A DNA stretch of 43,697 nucleotides from Nitrospirota bacterium (GCA_016207885.1 JACQZE010000011.1:1-43697), one strand, 5' to 3'. Shown: positions 34,007-41,917, counted from the stretch's first letter. Notes: generated from the sequence alone by a model not told the origin. A program made the numbers and translations.

Positions 34007-35218
34007 TTAATGCATCCTTTCTATCTCGCCCTTCTCTTCTGATACTTCAGGATTGTAAGCTTCCGGCTTCCTGCCAAAACAGACGCCGAGCGTCTCATAG
34101 AAAGAGACGATATCAAGGCTGACATGCCTCTGCTTAATTACCTCTGCTGTTGGCTTGTAAGATATCTTTGTTCCATTTACTTTAACGACCGTATTTCCGC
34201 CGAGTCCTTTTGTAAGAAGTATCACAGCGGCGCCTCCTGCCTCTTTGCCGAAGTTGGTGTCGTAGGCTGATGACGCGCCCGAACGCACCAGATGCCCCGG
34301 CGTCACCTCACGCACTTCAGGTATTTTATAAACGCCCGGAACGAACATGCCCGTCCTCTTCATAAACTCCTTGATCTCAGGGTCTTCCTTCATCCTCTTC
34401 TCAATCTGCTGCCTCACATACTTGCCTGCGCCTGCGAGTTTTTTATGCCCGAAAGCGTCAACGCCTGCTGACTCGTCATAAAGCAATTCCCCTGAAGCGG
34501 TAGTCACACCTTCCGCAGCTACGATTGAATATGTGCCTGCCTTTACATCGCTGCGTTCTATCCTCGCAAGGAACCTCTTCTTCACATGCGCGTATACGAT
34601 ATCAAAATCAACCGGTATCTCAGGTATCAGGATACAGTCAGCATCACCGCCGATGCCGCCTCTGAAGGCTGTATGCCCGGCGTACCTGCCGAACGCCTCA
34701 AACACGATAACACGGTTATGCGTATTGCCCGTGGTCTTAAGCTCCCTTACAAATGTCGCGATCCTGTTGATAGCTGAATCGCCGCCTACGCTGTAGGTCT
34801 GCAGGTCAAGATCCATGGTCTTTGGAGCATGCACGCAGGCGATCCCCTGAGCAGCAAGGTCAACCATCACACTTCCTGAATCATCGCCCCCGCTTATGAC
34901 AAGCCCGTCTATTTTGAATTTTTCCAGACCCTTTTTGATCCTCTCATACTTATGCTCATCTTCGATCTTCTTGACCTTCACCCTTGAGTTCCCGGCTTCA
35001 GAACCGGCCATATCCGCCTGGATCAGATCAAGCCTCTCAGGTGTGAGCACAACGACCTTATCCATATCTACGAGATTGTAGAGCCCGGCATATCCATTAG
35101 GAATAATGACCGCCTCGATGCCCATTGAATTTGCCATCTGCGCCGCGCCCTTGATAACTCCGTTAATGCCTCCGCAATCTCCACCGCTTGTAAGTATGCC
35201 TATTCTTTTAATGCTCAT
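34007..35218 (-). CDS. 6-phosphofructokinase, PPi-type signature
   Basis: 403 residues. Phosphorylates fructose 6-phosphate. The active-site pair that separates PPi from ATP users is Asp (ISGGDDSGS) and Lys (APKTMDLD); ATP enzymes carry Gly at both. The base Asp of TMD is kept, but the motif reads TMDLD where TIDND is usual. GRYAGHTA and LIPEIP are also intact. Direction would be reversible if PPi-dependent. AAGGAG precedes the ATG. It converges on the aldolase/MntA/HepT transcript. Confidence 0.9.
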   Translation of the reverse strand: MSIKRIGILTSGGDCGGINGVIKGAAQMANSMGIEAVIIPNGYAGLYNLVDMDKVVVLTPERLDLIQADMAGSEAGNSRVKVKKIEDEHKYERIKKGLEKFKIDGLVISGGDDSGSVMVDLAAQGIACVHAPKTMDLDLQTYSVGGDSAINRIATFVRELKTTGNTHNRVIVFEAFGRYAGHTAFRGGIGGDADCILIPEIPVDFDIVYAHVKKRFLARIERSDVKAGTYSIVAAEGVTTASGELLYDESAGVDAFGHKKLAGAGKYVRQQIEKRMKEDPEIKEFMKRTGMFVPGVYKIPEVREVTPGHLVRSGASSAYDTNFGKEAGGAAVILLTKGLGGNTVVKVNGTKISYKPTAEVIKQRHVSLDIVSFYETLGVCFGRKPEAYNPEVSEEKGEIERMH

Positions 35219-35384
35219 ATTGATGCTCCTTTCTTTAAGAGATTAATTCTGAATAATGCGTAAATTTTACCACATTACATTATCGTCTGCCAGAATTAAT
35301 TTTTCATTGACCACTCGTTGAATATGTGCTACTTTTACTCAGTGGTTCAGATAATACATGGTTGCGTTGTAAATGGAGGCGATT

Positions 35385-35900
35385 GTGAAGTCTGTAACAT
35401 CATATGAGAATTTCCCTTTTTCGATGGTTCTCTTCGCGGTCCTGGTGAATGTTTCGATCTATGCACTTGGTGTTGTCATACTTGTCGGCTTCGGAAATAT
35501 TATGGCTGCGCTCTATCTTCTTTACTGTCTCGGCGTCGAGATCCATGTTATGAAAATGAGCTGTGTTGATTGTTACTACTACGGTAAATGGTGCGCATTC
35601 GGCAGGAGCAAAGCGGTCCCGCTCCTTTTCAAGCAGGGAGAGCCAAAAAGGTTTACTTCCAAATGTATATCATGGAAAGAATTGCTGCCTGATATTCTTG
35701 TTTCACTTATTCCGCTTGTCGGAGGGACTGCACTCCTGATCCGGGGTTTCTCATTGAGCATGGCTATGATGCTCGCGGCGCTGGTGGCGTTATCTTTCGG
35801 AGGCAATTACATTGTTAGGAGCAAAATAGCCTGCAAATACTGTAAGCAGCGTGAACTCGGCTGTCCCGCGGAGCAGTTTTTCAACAAACAGCAATCATAG
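35385..35900 (+). CDS. Cys-rich membrane protein of unknown function
   Basis: 171 residues from the GTG at 35385, chosen because GGAGG lies five bases before it (an ATG at 35373 sits on that site). Two hydrophobic hairpins (about residues 11-45 and 95-135) flank a loop with CVDCYYYGKWCAFG; the C-terminus has CKYCKQRELGCPAEQFF. Two cysteine groups on the same face could bind iron-sulfur or zinc; that is inference. I know no name for the family. Confidence 0.75.
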   Translation: MKSVTSYENFPFSMVLFAVLVNVSIYALGVVILVGFGNIMAALYLLYCLGVEIHVMKMSCVDCYYYGKWCAFGRSKAVPLLFKQGEPKRFTSKCISWKELLPDILVSLIPLVGGTALLIRGFSLSMAMMLAALVALSFGGNYIVRSKIACKYCKQRELGCPAEQFFNKQQS

Positions 35901-35923
35901 TGGTTTTGAAGATGACTTGTCGG

Positions 35924-35986
35924 TTTTCTTTACAGCGTCCCTTTGGTCGAAGGCACGCCCTTTGTCTTCGGATGTATCTTGACAGC
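35924..35986 (-). pseudogene. Duplicated 3' end of hisB (left copy)
   Basis: 63 bases align with 37702-37764, the last 18 codons and stop of hisB, with four mismatches. On the minus strand the frame and TAA stop are kept; the changes give Ile to Thr, Ser to Thr and one silent site. As with the alr copy, the divergence looks like that of a functional relative. It forms a direct repeat with intact hisB around the 36014-37688 genes. Confidence 0.88.
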
Positions 35987-36013
35987 GGTTAGCACAATTG
36001 ATAACATTACAAA

Positions 36014-36373
36014 ATGACTGATATAAAGTATAAACCCGTTTCACATGACCATGAGGCTTTCCTCAAAAAGGCCTCAAAACGGAAAGGGTTCAGAAAAGCA
36101 TACGAAGACCTGGAAGAAGAGTATCTGCTTACCCGTGAAATGCTTGCTGCTCGTTCAAAATTCGGCCTTACGCAGGAAGCAGTTGCAAAGTTGATGGGAA
36201 CGACAAAAAGCGCGGTATCACGTTTGGAAGCTGCGGGTAAGCATGCCCCGTCTCTGACTACGCTCAAGAAGTATGCACGGGCAGTCGGTTGTCACTTGGA
36301 GATCAAGCTCGTTCCTAACGCTCAACTAACCAAGCGCTCAACTCGGCCCGTCAAAAAACAGGCGGCAGGTTAA
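36014..36373 (+). CDS. XRE-family antitoxin, orphan
   Basis: 119 residues. An N-terminal helix region (to about 45) is followed by a helix-turn-helix (about 50-85: GLTQEAVAKLMGTTKSAVSRLE) as in HigA-type antitoxins that normally follow a RelE-like toxin. No toxin lies upstream: only 27 bases separate it from the hisB-end copy. The last 17 residues (TKRST then a Lys-rich tail) are encoded by the attC-like motif at 36327-36342. No strong ribosome site precedes the ATG. Confidence 0.8.
   Translation: MTDIKYKPVSHDHEAFLKKASKRKGFRKAYEDLEEEYLLTREMLAARSKFGLTQEAVAKLMGTTKSAVSRLEAAGKHAPSLTTLKKYARAVGCHLEIKLVPNAQLTKRSTRPVKKQAAG
36327..36342 (+). other. attC-like half-site, copy 1
   Basis: TAACCAAGCGCTCAAC, preceded by a shorter relative TAACGCTCAAC at 36316-36326. 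It matches a second site at 37654-37669 in 15 of 16 bases. The shape recalls the gene-proximal half of an integron attC site. The complementary distal half (GTTGAGCGCTT...GTTA) is not found, so a complete attC is not shown. Confidence 0.35.
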
Positions 36374-36382
36374 CTTCTCATT

Positions 36383-36853
36383 ATGATAAATTTAAGCAAA
36401 AAAGCAGCCGATAGATTTAAGATGAAATGGCAGAGTTTACCTGAGCGTTCCGGCGATAATTGGAAAATAGATATCATAATGATCGAGCGGACTCCTATGC
36501 TGCTGATCATACATGAGTACACCCTTTTCACATTGGTTCGCCGCAAATCAGAGTTTAAATCTATTCCGGATATCGCAGAAGAAATCCGCAAATGCTGTCC
36601 ATGGTATCGCTATACAGGAGAAATATCGATAGGTAAAAACAATGACCGGAGATTAATCGGCAGTATAAATGAAATAAAATTTCAAATAGAAGGGGAATTT
36701 TTACCGAATCAAATTAACGCAATGGAAATGCAAATCAATGATTGTCTCTATTCTTACTTATCGCCTCGCAAGCGTGATTACGGCAAACCATTTGAAGCAG
36801 TTGAGGAATATTCAAAAGGGCTTTGGCCGGAACAAACACTTGATGTGTCTTAA
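36383..36853 (+). CDS. DUF6933-like protein
   Basis: 156 residues. The early region (INLSKKAADRFKMKW, then DNWKIDIIMIERTPMLLIIHEYTLFTLV, cited by its W-K-I-D and H-E-Y-T-L-F elements) is like DUF6933 proteins, whose function is unknown. The rest is helical with a charged end. Nine bases after the XRE gene. The family call is tentative. Confidence 0.55.
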   Translation: MINLSKKAADRFKMKWQSLPERSGDNWKIDIIMIERTPMLLIIHEYTLFTLVRRKSEFKSIPDIAEEIRKCCPWYRYTGEISIGKNNDRRLIGSINEIKFQIEGEFLPNQINAMEMQINDCLYSYLSPRKRDYGKPFEAVEEYSKGLWPEQTLDVS

Positions 36854-36889
36854 TCCCTATCAATGTTTCCGCTTGTACAATGTATAGAA

Positions 36890-36933
36890 TTGACAACGGG
36901 TGACGTTTGTGTACATAATATGATACACAAACG
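36890..36933 (+). promoter_or_regulatory. Promoter and operator of the Phd/PIN pair
   Basis: TTGACA at 36890-36895 and CATAAT at 36914-36919. CGTTTGTGTA (36904-36913) and TACACAAACG (36924-36933) are perfect ten-base arms around a ten-base spacer that contains the -10. This is a strong candidate for antitoxin autorepression. Confidence 0.7.
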
Positions 36934-36945
36934 GAGGATACAACC

Positions 36946-37230
36946 ATGAAGTTTTTGAGCGTCCGGGATTTAAGAGGCAAATCAGCGCAGATATGGAAAG
37001 AGCTGCCTGATGAAAAAGAGATGATCGTTACCAGCAACGGCCGGCCGATAGCGATTCTTGCGGCAATAACCGAGGCAAATCTTGAGGAATCGCTGTCGGC
37101 ATTCCGTAGGTCGCGCGCCGTTGAGGCTGTTGTTTCTCTCCAGCGGAGGTCTGTAGAGAAAGGAACTGACAAGATTTCGATGGATGAGATCAATGCTGAA
37201 ATTAAATCTGTCCGTAAAAAGCGTGCATGA
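36946..37230 (+). CDS. Phd/YefM-type antitoxin
   Basis: 94 residues. The N-terminal FLSVRDLRGKSAQIWKEL and the strand IVTSNGRPIAILAAI are typical of Phd/YefM DNA-binding domains; the C-terminal half is a charged helix for toxin binding. GGAGG lies upstream. The stop overlaps the PIN gene start by four bases. Confidence 0.88.
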   Translation: MKFLSVRDLRGKSAQIWKELPDEKEMIVTSNGRPIAILAAITEANLEESLSAFRRSRAVEAVVSLQRRSVEKGTDKISMDEINAEIKSVRKKRA

Positions 37231-37688
37231 CGGACATTGTCATTGACACCAATGTTCTCGTTGCGGGTCTTTTATCGCCGTTCGGAACCTGCGGCGAAAT
37301 CGTGCGCATGGTCTCAGCCGGTGAACTGACCCTCTCCTATGATGCAAGGATACTGTCAGAATACGACGAGGTGCTGAGGCGACCGAGGTTTGGATTTGAA
37401 GAAGAAAAGGTTGCCGTATTTCTTGATTATATCGTGCATCGCGGCCGGGCTGTTGCGCCCTCCCCTTTGCCGCGTCCGCTTCCTGATCCGGATGATGAAC
37501 CGTTTCTCGAAGCCGCTCTTGCGAGTCAAGCTTTATGTCTTGTTACAGGAAATCAAAAACATTTTCCTGCTGAAAGATGCCGTGGCGTTAACGTCATTTC
37601 ACCAAATGAGTTTCTGATCTTCTTCAAAAAGCAACAGGCAAAAAAGAAACACATAACAAAGCGCTCAACCCTAAAGCGCAAAAAATAG
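37227..37688 (+). CDS. PIN-domain ribonuclease toxin
   Basis: 153 residues. Acidic metal-site residues are visible: IDTNVL at the start, the middle SEYDEVL, and DPDDEPFLEAA; VTGNQKHFP closes the fold. It belongs to the COG1569 group of PIN toxins. The final 15 residues (ITKRST followed by Lys/Arg) lie over the second attC-like motif and are an extension, as in the XRE gene. It stops 19 bases before the hisB stop. Confidence 0.9.
   Translation: MTDIVIDTNVLVAGLLSPFGTCGEIVRMVSAGELTLSYDARILSEYDEVLRRPRFGFEEEKVAVFLDYIVHRGRAVAPSPLPRPLPDPDDEPFLEAALASQALCLVTGNQKHFPAERCRGVNVISPNEFLIFFKKQQAKKKHITKRSTLKRKK
37654..37669 (+). other. attC-like half-site, copy 2
   Basis: TAACAAAGCGCTCAAC, one base different from 36327-36342. 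Both sites lie in the same orientation at the 3' end of a gene and both are translated into TKRST. The distal half of an attC is not evident here either. Confidence 0.35.
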
Positions 37689-37707
37689 AGCGCCTGCCAC
37701 TTTTTCT

Positions 37708-38301
37708 TTACAGAGACCCTTTGGTCGAAGGCACGCCCTTTATCTTTGGATGTATCTTGACAGCAGACTGAAGCGACCTGCCGAAGCCTTTAAATATAGC
37801 TTCAAAGATGTGGTGAAGGTCGCGGCCGTAGCTGAGATTTATATGCAGGTTCATGCCTGCCGCATTTGAGACCGACCTGAAGAAGTCCTCGAACAGAGAG
37901 ACATCTATATCCTTTATCTTCCTGCCGCCTTTCGGAAGCTTGACGTTGTATACAAGATAAGGCCTGCCGCTCAGGTCGATAGCTATCTGCGCGAGGCACT
38001 CATCCATCGGGGTAAGTGATTCGCCGTATCTCCTGATACTCTCTTTGTTTCCAAGCGCGTCTTTTATCGCAGCACCAAGAACAATTCCAAGGTCTTCTAT
38101 GAGGTGATGATAATCAACATCAATGTCGCCTTTTGCCTCTACAGTGAGATCCAGATGGCCGTGCTTTGACATAAGGTTCAGCATGTGGTCAACAAAAGGG
38201 ATCGATGTGTTTACTTTATAAGTGCCCTTGCCGTCAAGATTAATGCTCGCCTTGATATTCGTCTCTTTTGTCTTTCTCTCGACCTTTGCTTTTCTCGCCA
38301 T
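37708..38301 (-). CDS. hisB: Imidazoleglycerol-phosphate dehydratase
   Basis: Sixth step of histidine synthesis, a manganese enzyme of 197 residues, without the phosphatase domain found in enteric HisB. Metal motifs are [13 protein letters not shown] and [13 protein letters not shown] in the first half and their repeats ([33 protein letters not shown], cited as H-H and D-E elements) in the second. Its final 18 codons exist in a second copy at 35924-35986. A palindrome-rich gap of 157 bases separates it from hisC. Confidence 0.96.
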   Translation of the reverse strand: MARKAKVERKTKETNIKASINLDGKGTYKVNTSIPFVDHMLNLMSKHGHLDLTVEAKGDIDVDYHHLIEDLGIVLGAAIKDALGNKESIRRYGESLTPMDECLAQIAIDLSGRPYLVYNVKLPKGGRKIKDIDVSLFEDFFRSVSNAAGMNLHINLSYGRDLHHIFEAIFKGFGRSLQSAVKIHPKIKGVPSTKGSL

Positions 38302-38346
38302 TATATCCCCCTAATTAAATTCGTATATTCTCTGTTTTTATAATTC

Positions 38347-38446
38347 GTCATTCCGACTTGTTCGGAATCTTCCCCTCTAATAAGAGGGGTTAGGGGTGTG
38401 TTTATCTCAACATCCCCCTGTATCCCCCTTTTCTAAGGGGGAATTT
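38347..38446. repeat. Composite palindromes between hisC and hisB
   Basis: In order on the plus strand: CGTCATTCCGACTTGTTCGG (REP-like, matching 31651-31675 inverted), CCCCTCTAATAAGAGGGG with a following AGGGGTGTG, and CCCCCTTTTCTAAGGGGG. The last two belong to the C/G family seen in mobA and yggS. Two repeat families are stacked here within the his operon. Confidence 0.75.
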
Positions 38447-38458
38447 CAAAAACTAATT

Positions 38459-39478
38459 TTATTGTGATAACTGCTTTAAATTTTTAAGAAAGAAATTATT
38501 CTCTTTTGGAGTCCCGACAGTCACCCTGAGACAGCCGTCAACAACGCCATGCATGTTCCTTATAAGTATGCCGCTTTTAAGAAGCATCCTGTGGACCGTA
38601 TCTGAATCCTCAACCTTAAACAAAATGAAATTGGCATCAGAAGGAAAAGGCAGAACGCCGTCTATCTTCTGCATCTCTTTAAAAAGCCTCTTTCTCTCTG
38701 AGACGATCAGCTTTATCTTGGAGCCTGTGATCTTATCGCCCTTCAGCGTCTTGACCGCCATTTCCTGAGAGAGCGAGTTGAGGTTGAACGGAAGCCTGAC
38801 CTTGTTCACCTCATTAATGATCTCTGTGTCAGCTATCATGAAGCCGACCCTTAGTCCTGCAAGTCCTATCTTGCTCAATGTCCGAAGGATGATAAGGTTT
38901 TTGTATTTATTGAGCAGAGGAATAAAACTTTTTTTGTCTGAGAAATTCCCGTATGCCTCATCAACAATGACAAGCCCTTTTGACTGCCGGATGATCTTTA
39001 ATATCCTGTCGGATGAAAACGCATTGCCTGTCGGATTATTAGGTGAGCTTAGAAAGATGAGTTTCGGATTTATCTTCTTGACCGCTTTGAGCATCTCTTT
39101 TGTATCGAGGTCGAATTTATCATCAAGAGGAATACCCGCGCTCTTTTCTCCCTGCGCCTGAGAGATGATACGGTACATAGAGAATGTCGGCGTCGGGAAC
39201 AAGACCGGGCCTCCGAAGGTTGTGATAAGGCACTGGATAAGTTCGTCAGAGCCGTTTCCGTGAAGGATGTTCTCAGGATTTACCTTGAACTGTTTTGCGA
39301 GAATATCTCTTAACGCCTTTGCCTCAGGGTCAGGATACCTGTTAGTCTTTACAGAATTTAAAACCTTTACGCCGTAGGGGCTCTCATTTGCGTCAAGCTT
39401 GACCCGGCATGGGATATCTTCTGCCTGATAAGCGCGGAGTGAACGGATGTTAGGTTTTACGAGTTTTTTGATATCCAT
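38459..39478 (-). CDS. hisC: Histidinol-phosphate aminotransferase
   Basis: PLP fold-type I aminotransferase of 339 residues, short but complete. The PLP lysine is in LRTLSKIGLAGLRVG, the ring-stacking region is NGSDELI, SSPNNPTGN is the substrate loop and VDEAYG precedes it in the sheet. It starts one base after hisG, so translation is coupled. Confidence 0.95.
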   Translation of the reverse strand: MDIKKLVKPNIRSLRAYQAEDIPCRVKLDANESPYGVKVLNSVKTNRYPDPEAKALRDILAKQFKVNPENILHGNGSDELIQCLITTFGGPVLFPTPTFSMYRIISQAQGEKSAGIPLDDKFDLDTKEMLKAVKKINPKLIFLSSPNNPTGNAFSSDRILKIIRQSKGLVIVDEAYGNFSDKKSFIPLLNKYKNLIILRTLSKIGLAGLRVGFMIADTEIINEVNKVRLPFNLNSLSQEMAVKTLKGDKITGSKIKLIVSERKRLFKEMQKIDGVLPFPSDANFILFKVEDSDTVHRMLLKSGILIRNMHGVVDGCLRVTVGTPKENNFFLKNLKQLSQ

Positions 39479-39479
39479 T

Positions 39480-40355
39480 CTAAGGTATTACTTTGTTAAG
39501 CGGATATTCTATAATCCCTTCTGCTCCGGCAGATTTGAGCTTCGGTATAAGGTCGCGGACGGTCTTCTCTTCGATCATGACCTCAAGCGCGACCCAGCCC
39601 TCATCTGAAAGCAGCGACAACGTGGGGGAGTGCATGGCAGAGAGCAGGCTCATGACCTTCTTGAGCGACTTCTCAGGAACATTCATCTTCAGCCCCACCT
39701 TCTCCTCAGCCGCAAGGGCGCCTTTGACAAGAAGCACGATATTCTCCATCTTCTGCCTCTTCCATTTATCCTTCCAGGAATTTTTATTGGCAATGAACCT
39801 TGTGCTTGATTCAAGTATCGTCTCAATTATTCTAAGGTTGTTGGCTTTGAGCGAAGTGCCGGTCTCAGTAAGTTCGACAATAGCATCGCAAAGATGAGGA
39901 GGCTTCACCTCTGTAGCTCCCCATGAGAAATCTATTTTAGCCTTGATGCCTTTGGACTTAAGATATTTTGTAGTGTAGCCCACAAGCTCGGTGGCTATGC
40001 GCTTGCCCTGCAGGTCTTGAACCTTCTTTATCTTTGAATCATTAGGCACCGCAATGACCCATTTGACAGGCCTCAGCCCGCCCTTTGCATAGTTAAGCTC
40101 GGCAACCTCTTTTACATCAGCGCCCTGCTCAAGCACCCAGTCCAGGCCTGTAAGCCCAGCATCAAGCACGCCGTCATCAACATACTTTGCCATCTCCTGC
40201 GCCCTGATAAGAAGCGCCTCTATCTCAACATCATCAAAAACAGGATAATAAGAACGCGCATCGATGGAGATATTGTACCCCGCCTTTTTGAAGAGCTTAA
40301 GTGTTGATTCCTGTAGGCTGCCCTTTGGAAGCCCGAGTTTCAGTACCTTTTTCAT
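39480..40355 (-). CDS. hisG: ATP phosphoribosyltransferase, long form
   Basis: First, committed step of histidine synthesis. The catalytic core (1-210) opens [14 protein letters not shown] and has [13 protein letters not shown] and the PRPP loop ELTETGTSL. Residues about 215-291 are the HisG_C ACT-like domain ([14 protein letters not shown]), marking the hexameric type inhibited by histidine and independent of HisZ. First gene of the leftward his run. Confidence 0.95.
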   Translation of the reverse strand: MKKVLKLGLPKGSLQESTLKLFKKAGYNISIDARSYYPVFDDVEIEALLIRAQEMAKYVDDGVLDAGLTGLDWVLEQGADVKEVAELNYAKGGLRPVKWVIAVPNDSKIKKVQDLQGKRIATELVGYTTKYLKSKGIKAKIDFSWGATEVKPPHLCDAIVELTETGTSLKANNLRIIETILESSTRFIANKNSWKDKWKRQKMENIVLLVKGALAAEEKVGLKMNVPEKSLKKVMSLLSAMHSPTLSLLSDEGWVALEVMIEEKTVRDLIPKLKSAGAEGIIEYPLNKVIP

Positions 40356-40493
40356 TGCGATTTTTCCCTATTTAATAATCCATGATTAAATTTATAAAGT
40401 GATTTTCGTATTATAATACAGGCAATACAGTAAATATTCAAACCCCGGCAATCAAAAATAAAGTTTTCTAATTTATCTATTATTAATAATACC

Positions 40494-40524
40494 TTGACAT
40501 AAAAGTCACCTGTTAATTTATAAT
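40494..40524 (+). promoter_or_regulatory. Promoter of the cytochrome gene
   Basis: TTGACA at 40494-40499 and TATAAT at 40519-40524, spacer 19 bases, a little long. The leader to the ATG would be about 150 bases and includes a REP-like element. Confidence 0.5.
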
Positions 40525-40568
40525 TAGACCTATGTTTTATAAATACCGTAAGACTTGTAAGTCAATTT

Positions 40569-40639
40569 GTCATTCCCGAGGTTTTAATCGGGAATCTATA
40601 TATTATTTGATTCCCGCTCAACAGACTGCGAGAATGACA
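40569..40639. repeat. REP-like inverted repeat in the cytochrome leader
   Basis: GTCATTCCCG...CGGGAATC and GATTCCCGC...GCGAGAATGAC, the same family as 31612-31677. It would lie in the 5' untranslated RNA. The 327-base gap 40356-40682 holds this and the promoter, and no gene. Confidence 0.7.
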
Positions 40640-40682
40640 GAGAACAGTTAATTTCACAAAAAATATTTAAAGGAGGATTAAA

Positions 40683-41903
40683 ATGAAAAGAACTTTTTTA
40701 CTCATCTTTTTCGCGGCTATTTTGCTGATGCCCTTTTCAGTATTTGCTGAACCGGCTGCGACAATAGATGAACTGGTAGCGCCGTATGATTCATCCAAGT
40801 GCGTTGACTGTCATGAAGACATCCATAACAACTGGGCGAACTCATGGCACGGCAAATCAATTGTAGACCCGAGGGTATTAAGGACTTTCAGGACCTTTAT
40901 CCTAAGCGGCCTTGATAAATCACAGGGCTCAAGGAAGGATCTGAAAGATGTTTGCCTTCCATGTCATGCTCCTATGATACAGAATGCGTCTGAAGCACTC
41001 ACGGTTCAGATCTCCAATCTGATAGTAACTGCTGTTGATGATGTAGACGTCACCAAGAGGGCCGCAGCAGTAAAAGAGCTCTCAAAACTTAACGTCAACT
41101 GCCTCGGCTGTCACAACCAGAAAGGCACGCCTGACGGCAAACCTGCTGATAAGACCATTTACGCACCGGGCATCTCGACAGATACACCTCCACACAAGGA
41201 AGAGTTCGGGTACGAGACGGTAAAGACCGACTTTCTGAAGAAACCGGAGTTCTGCGCAACCTGCCACCACGGATGCGGAGATCTTCCTTCATCACAATGT
41301 CCCACTCTCTATTCAAGCTATAAGGAAAAGTACCTGCCTCACGGCGGGGACAAGACCTGCCAGCAGTGTCATATGAAGGGCGTGGATGAGCAGAGCCACA
41401 AGTTCCCCGGCATATATGAAAAAGATTTCGCAAGCGAGGGCATAGATATAAAGCTCACAACAACACCTACACAGATGGTGAATCACCTCGATAACAAGTT
41501 CGTGCCTACTGTTGTGGTCAACGTCCAGTTGACCAATCTATCAGGGCACGGCATGCCGCATGGGTGAATATACATGCCAAAGACGGCACTGGATGTGACC
41601 GTTAAAGACGAAAAAGGCAATGTAATATTTTCAAAGAATGAAGAGTTCGCCATCTATGACCTGCACCTGCCTCAGAATAAAGACGGCTATCTCGGCCTGA
41701 ATGACTGGGACATTACAGCCATGACGCATTTTGACCTCGGGCTGGAGCCGCGTGAAACAGAATCATATACATTTGTTGTGCCTGTAAATGAGGGCATTAA
41801 TTCAGTGACCGTTGATGCCTCCTACAGCTACATCTACGAAGATGTCACAGGCAAATCTGCTGTCCTTAAATCAGTGACAAACAAGGTGGATTTCGCAAAG
41901 TAA
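40683..41903 (+). CDS. Pentahaem c-type cytochrome with in-frame UGA (codon 295)
   Basis: Exported cytochrome of 406 residues if the TGA at 41565-41567 is read through. Signal peptide 1-22 (ending FSVFA). Five CxxCH haem sites: CVDCH 40, CLPCH 91, CLGCH 140, CATCH 191, CQQCH 226. The N-terminal part recalls cytochrome c554-type proteins. A beta domain follows and spans the TGA: GHGMPHG, then the stop, then IYMPKTALDVTVKDEKGN and on to a natural TAA. The residues after TGA are fully open and well-formed, in the same frame. UGA may encode selenocysteine, or may be a fresh Trp (TGG) nonsense change. GGGTGA six bases before ATG 41574 could allow restart, but that product would lack a signal peptide. 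AAAGGAGG precedes the main ATG. Confidence 0.8.
41585..41600 (+). other. Candidate SECIS-like stem-loop after the UGA
   Basis: GGCAC pairs with GTG(A)CC, one bulged A, around loop TGGAT. The loop starts 22 bases after the UGA, and G is its second base, both within the loose pattern for bacterial SECIS elements. The stem is short, so this is weak evidence and needs folding. Confidence 0.25.
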
Positions 41904-41917
41904 CGAATAGTTTTCCC

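Noticed and set aside
36316-36373. A complete integron attC site
   Set aside because: Only the gene-proximal half resembles attC; the inverted distal half is missing.
41574-41903. A separate 109-residue gene after the cytochrome
   Set aside because: It is in the same frame as the cytochrome, lacks a signal peptide and continues its beta domain; better seen as the distal part beyond the UGA, though a restart at 41574 cannot be excluded.
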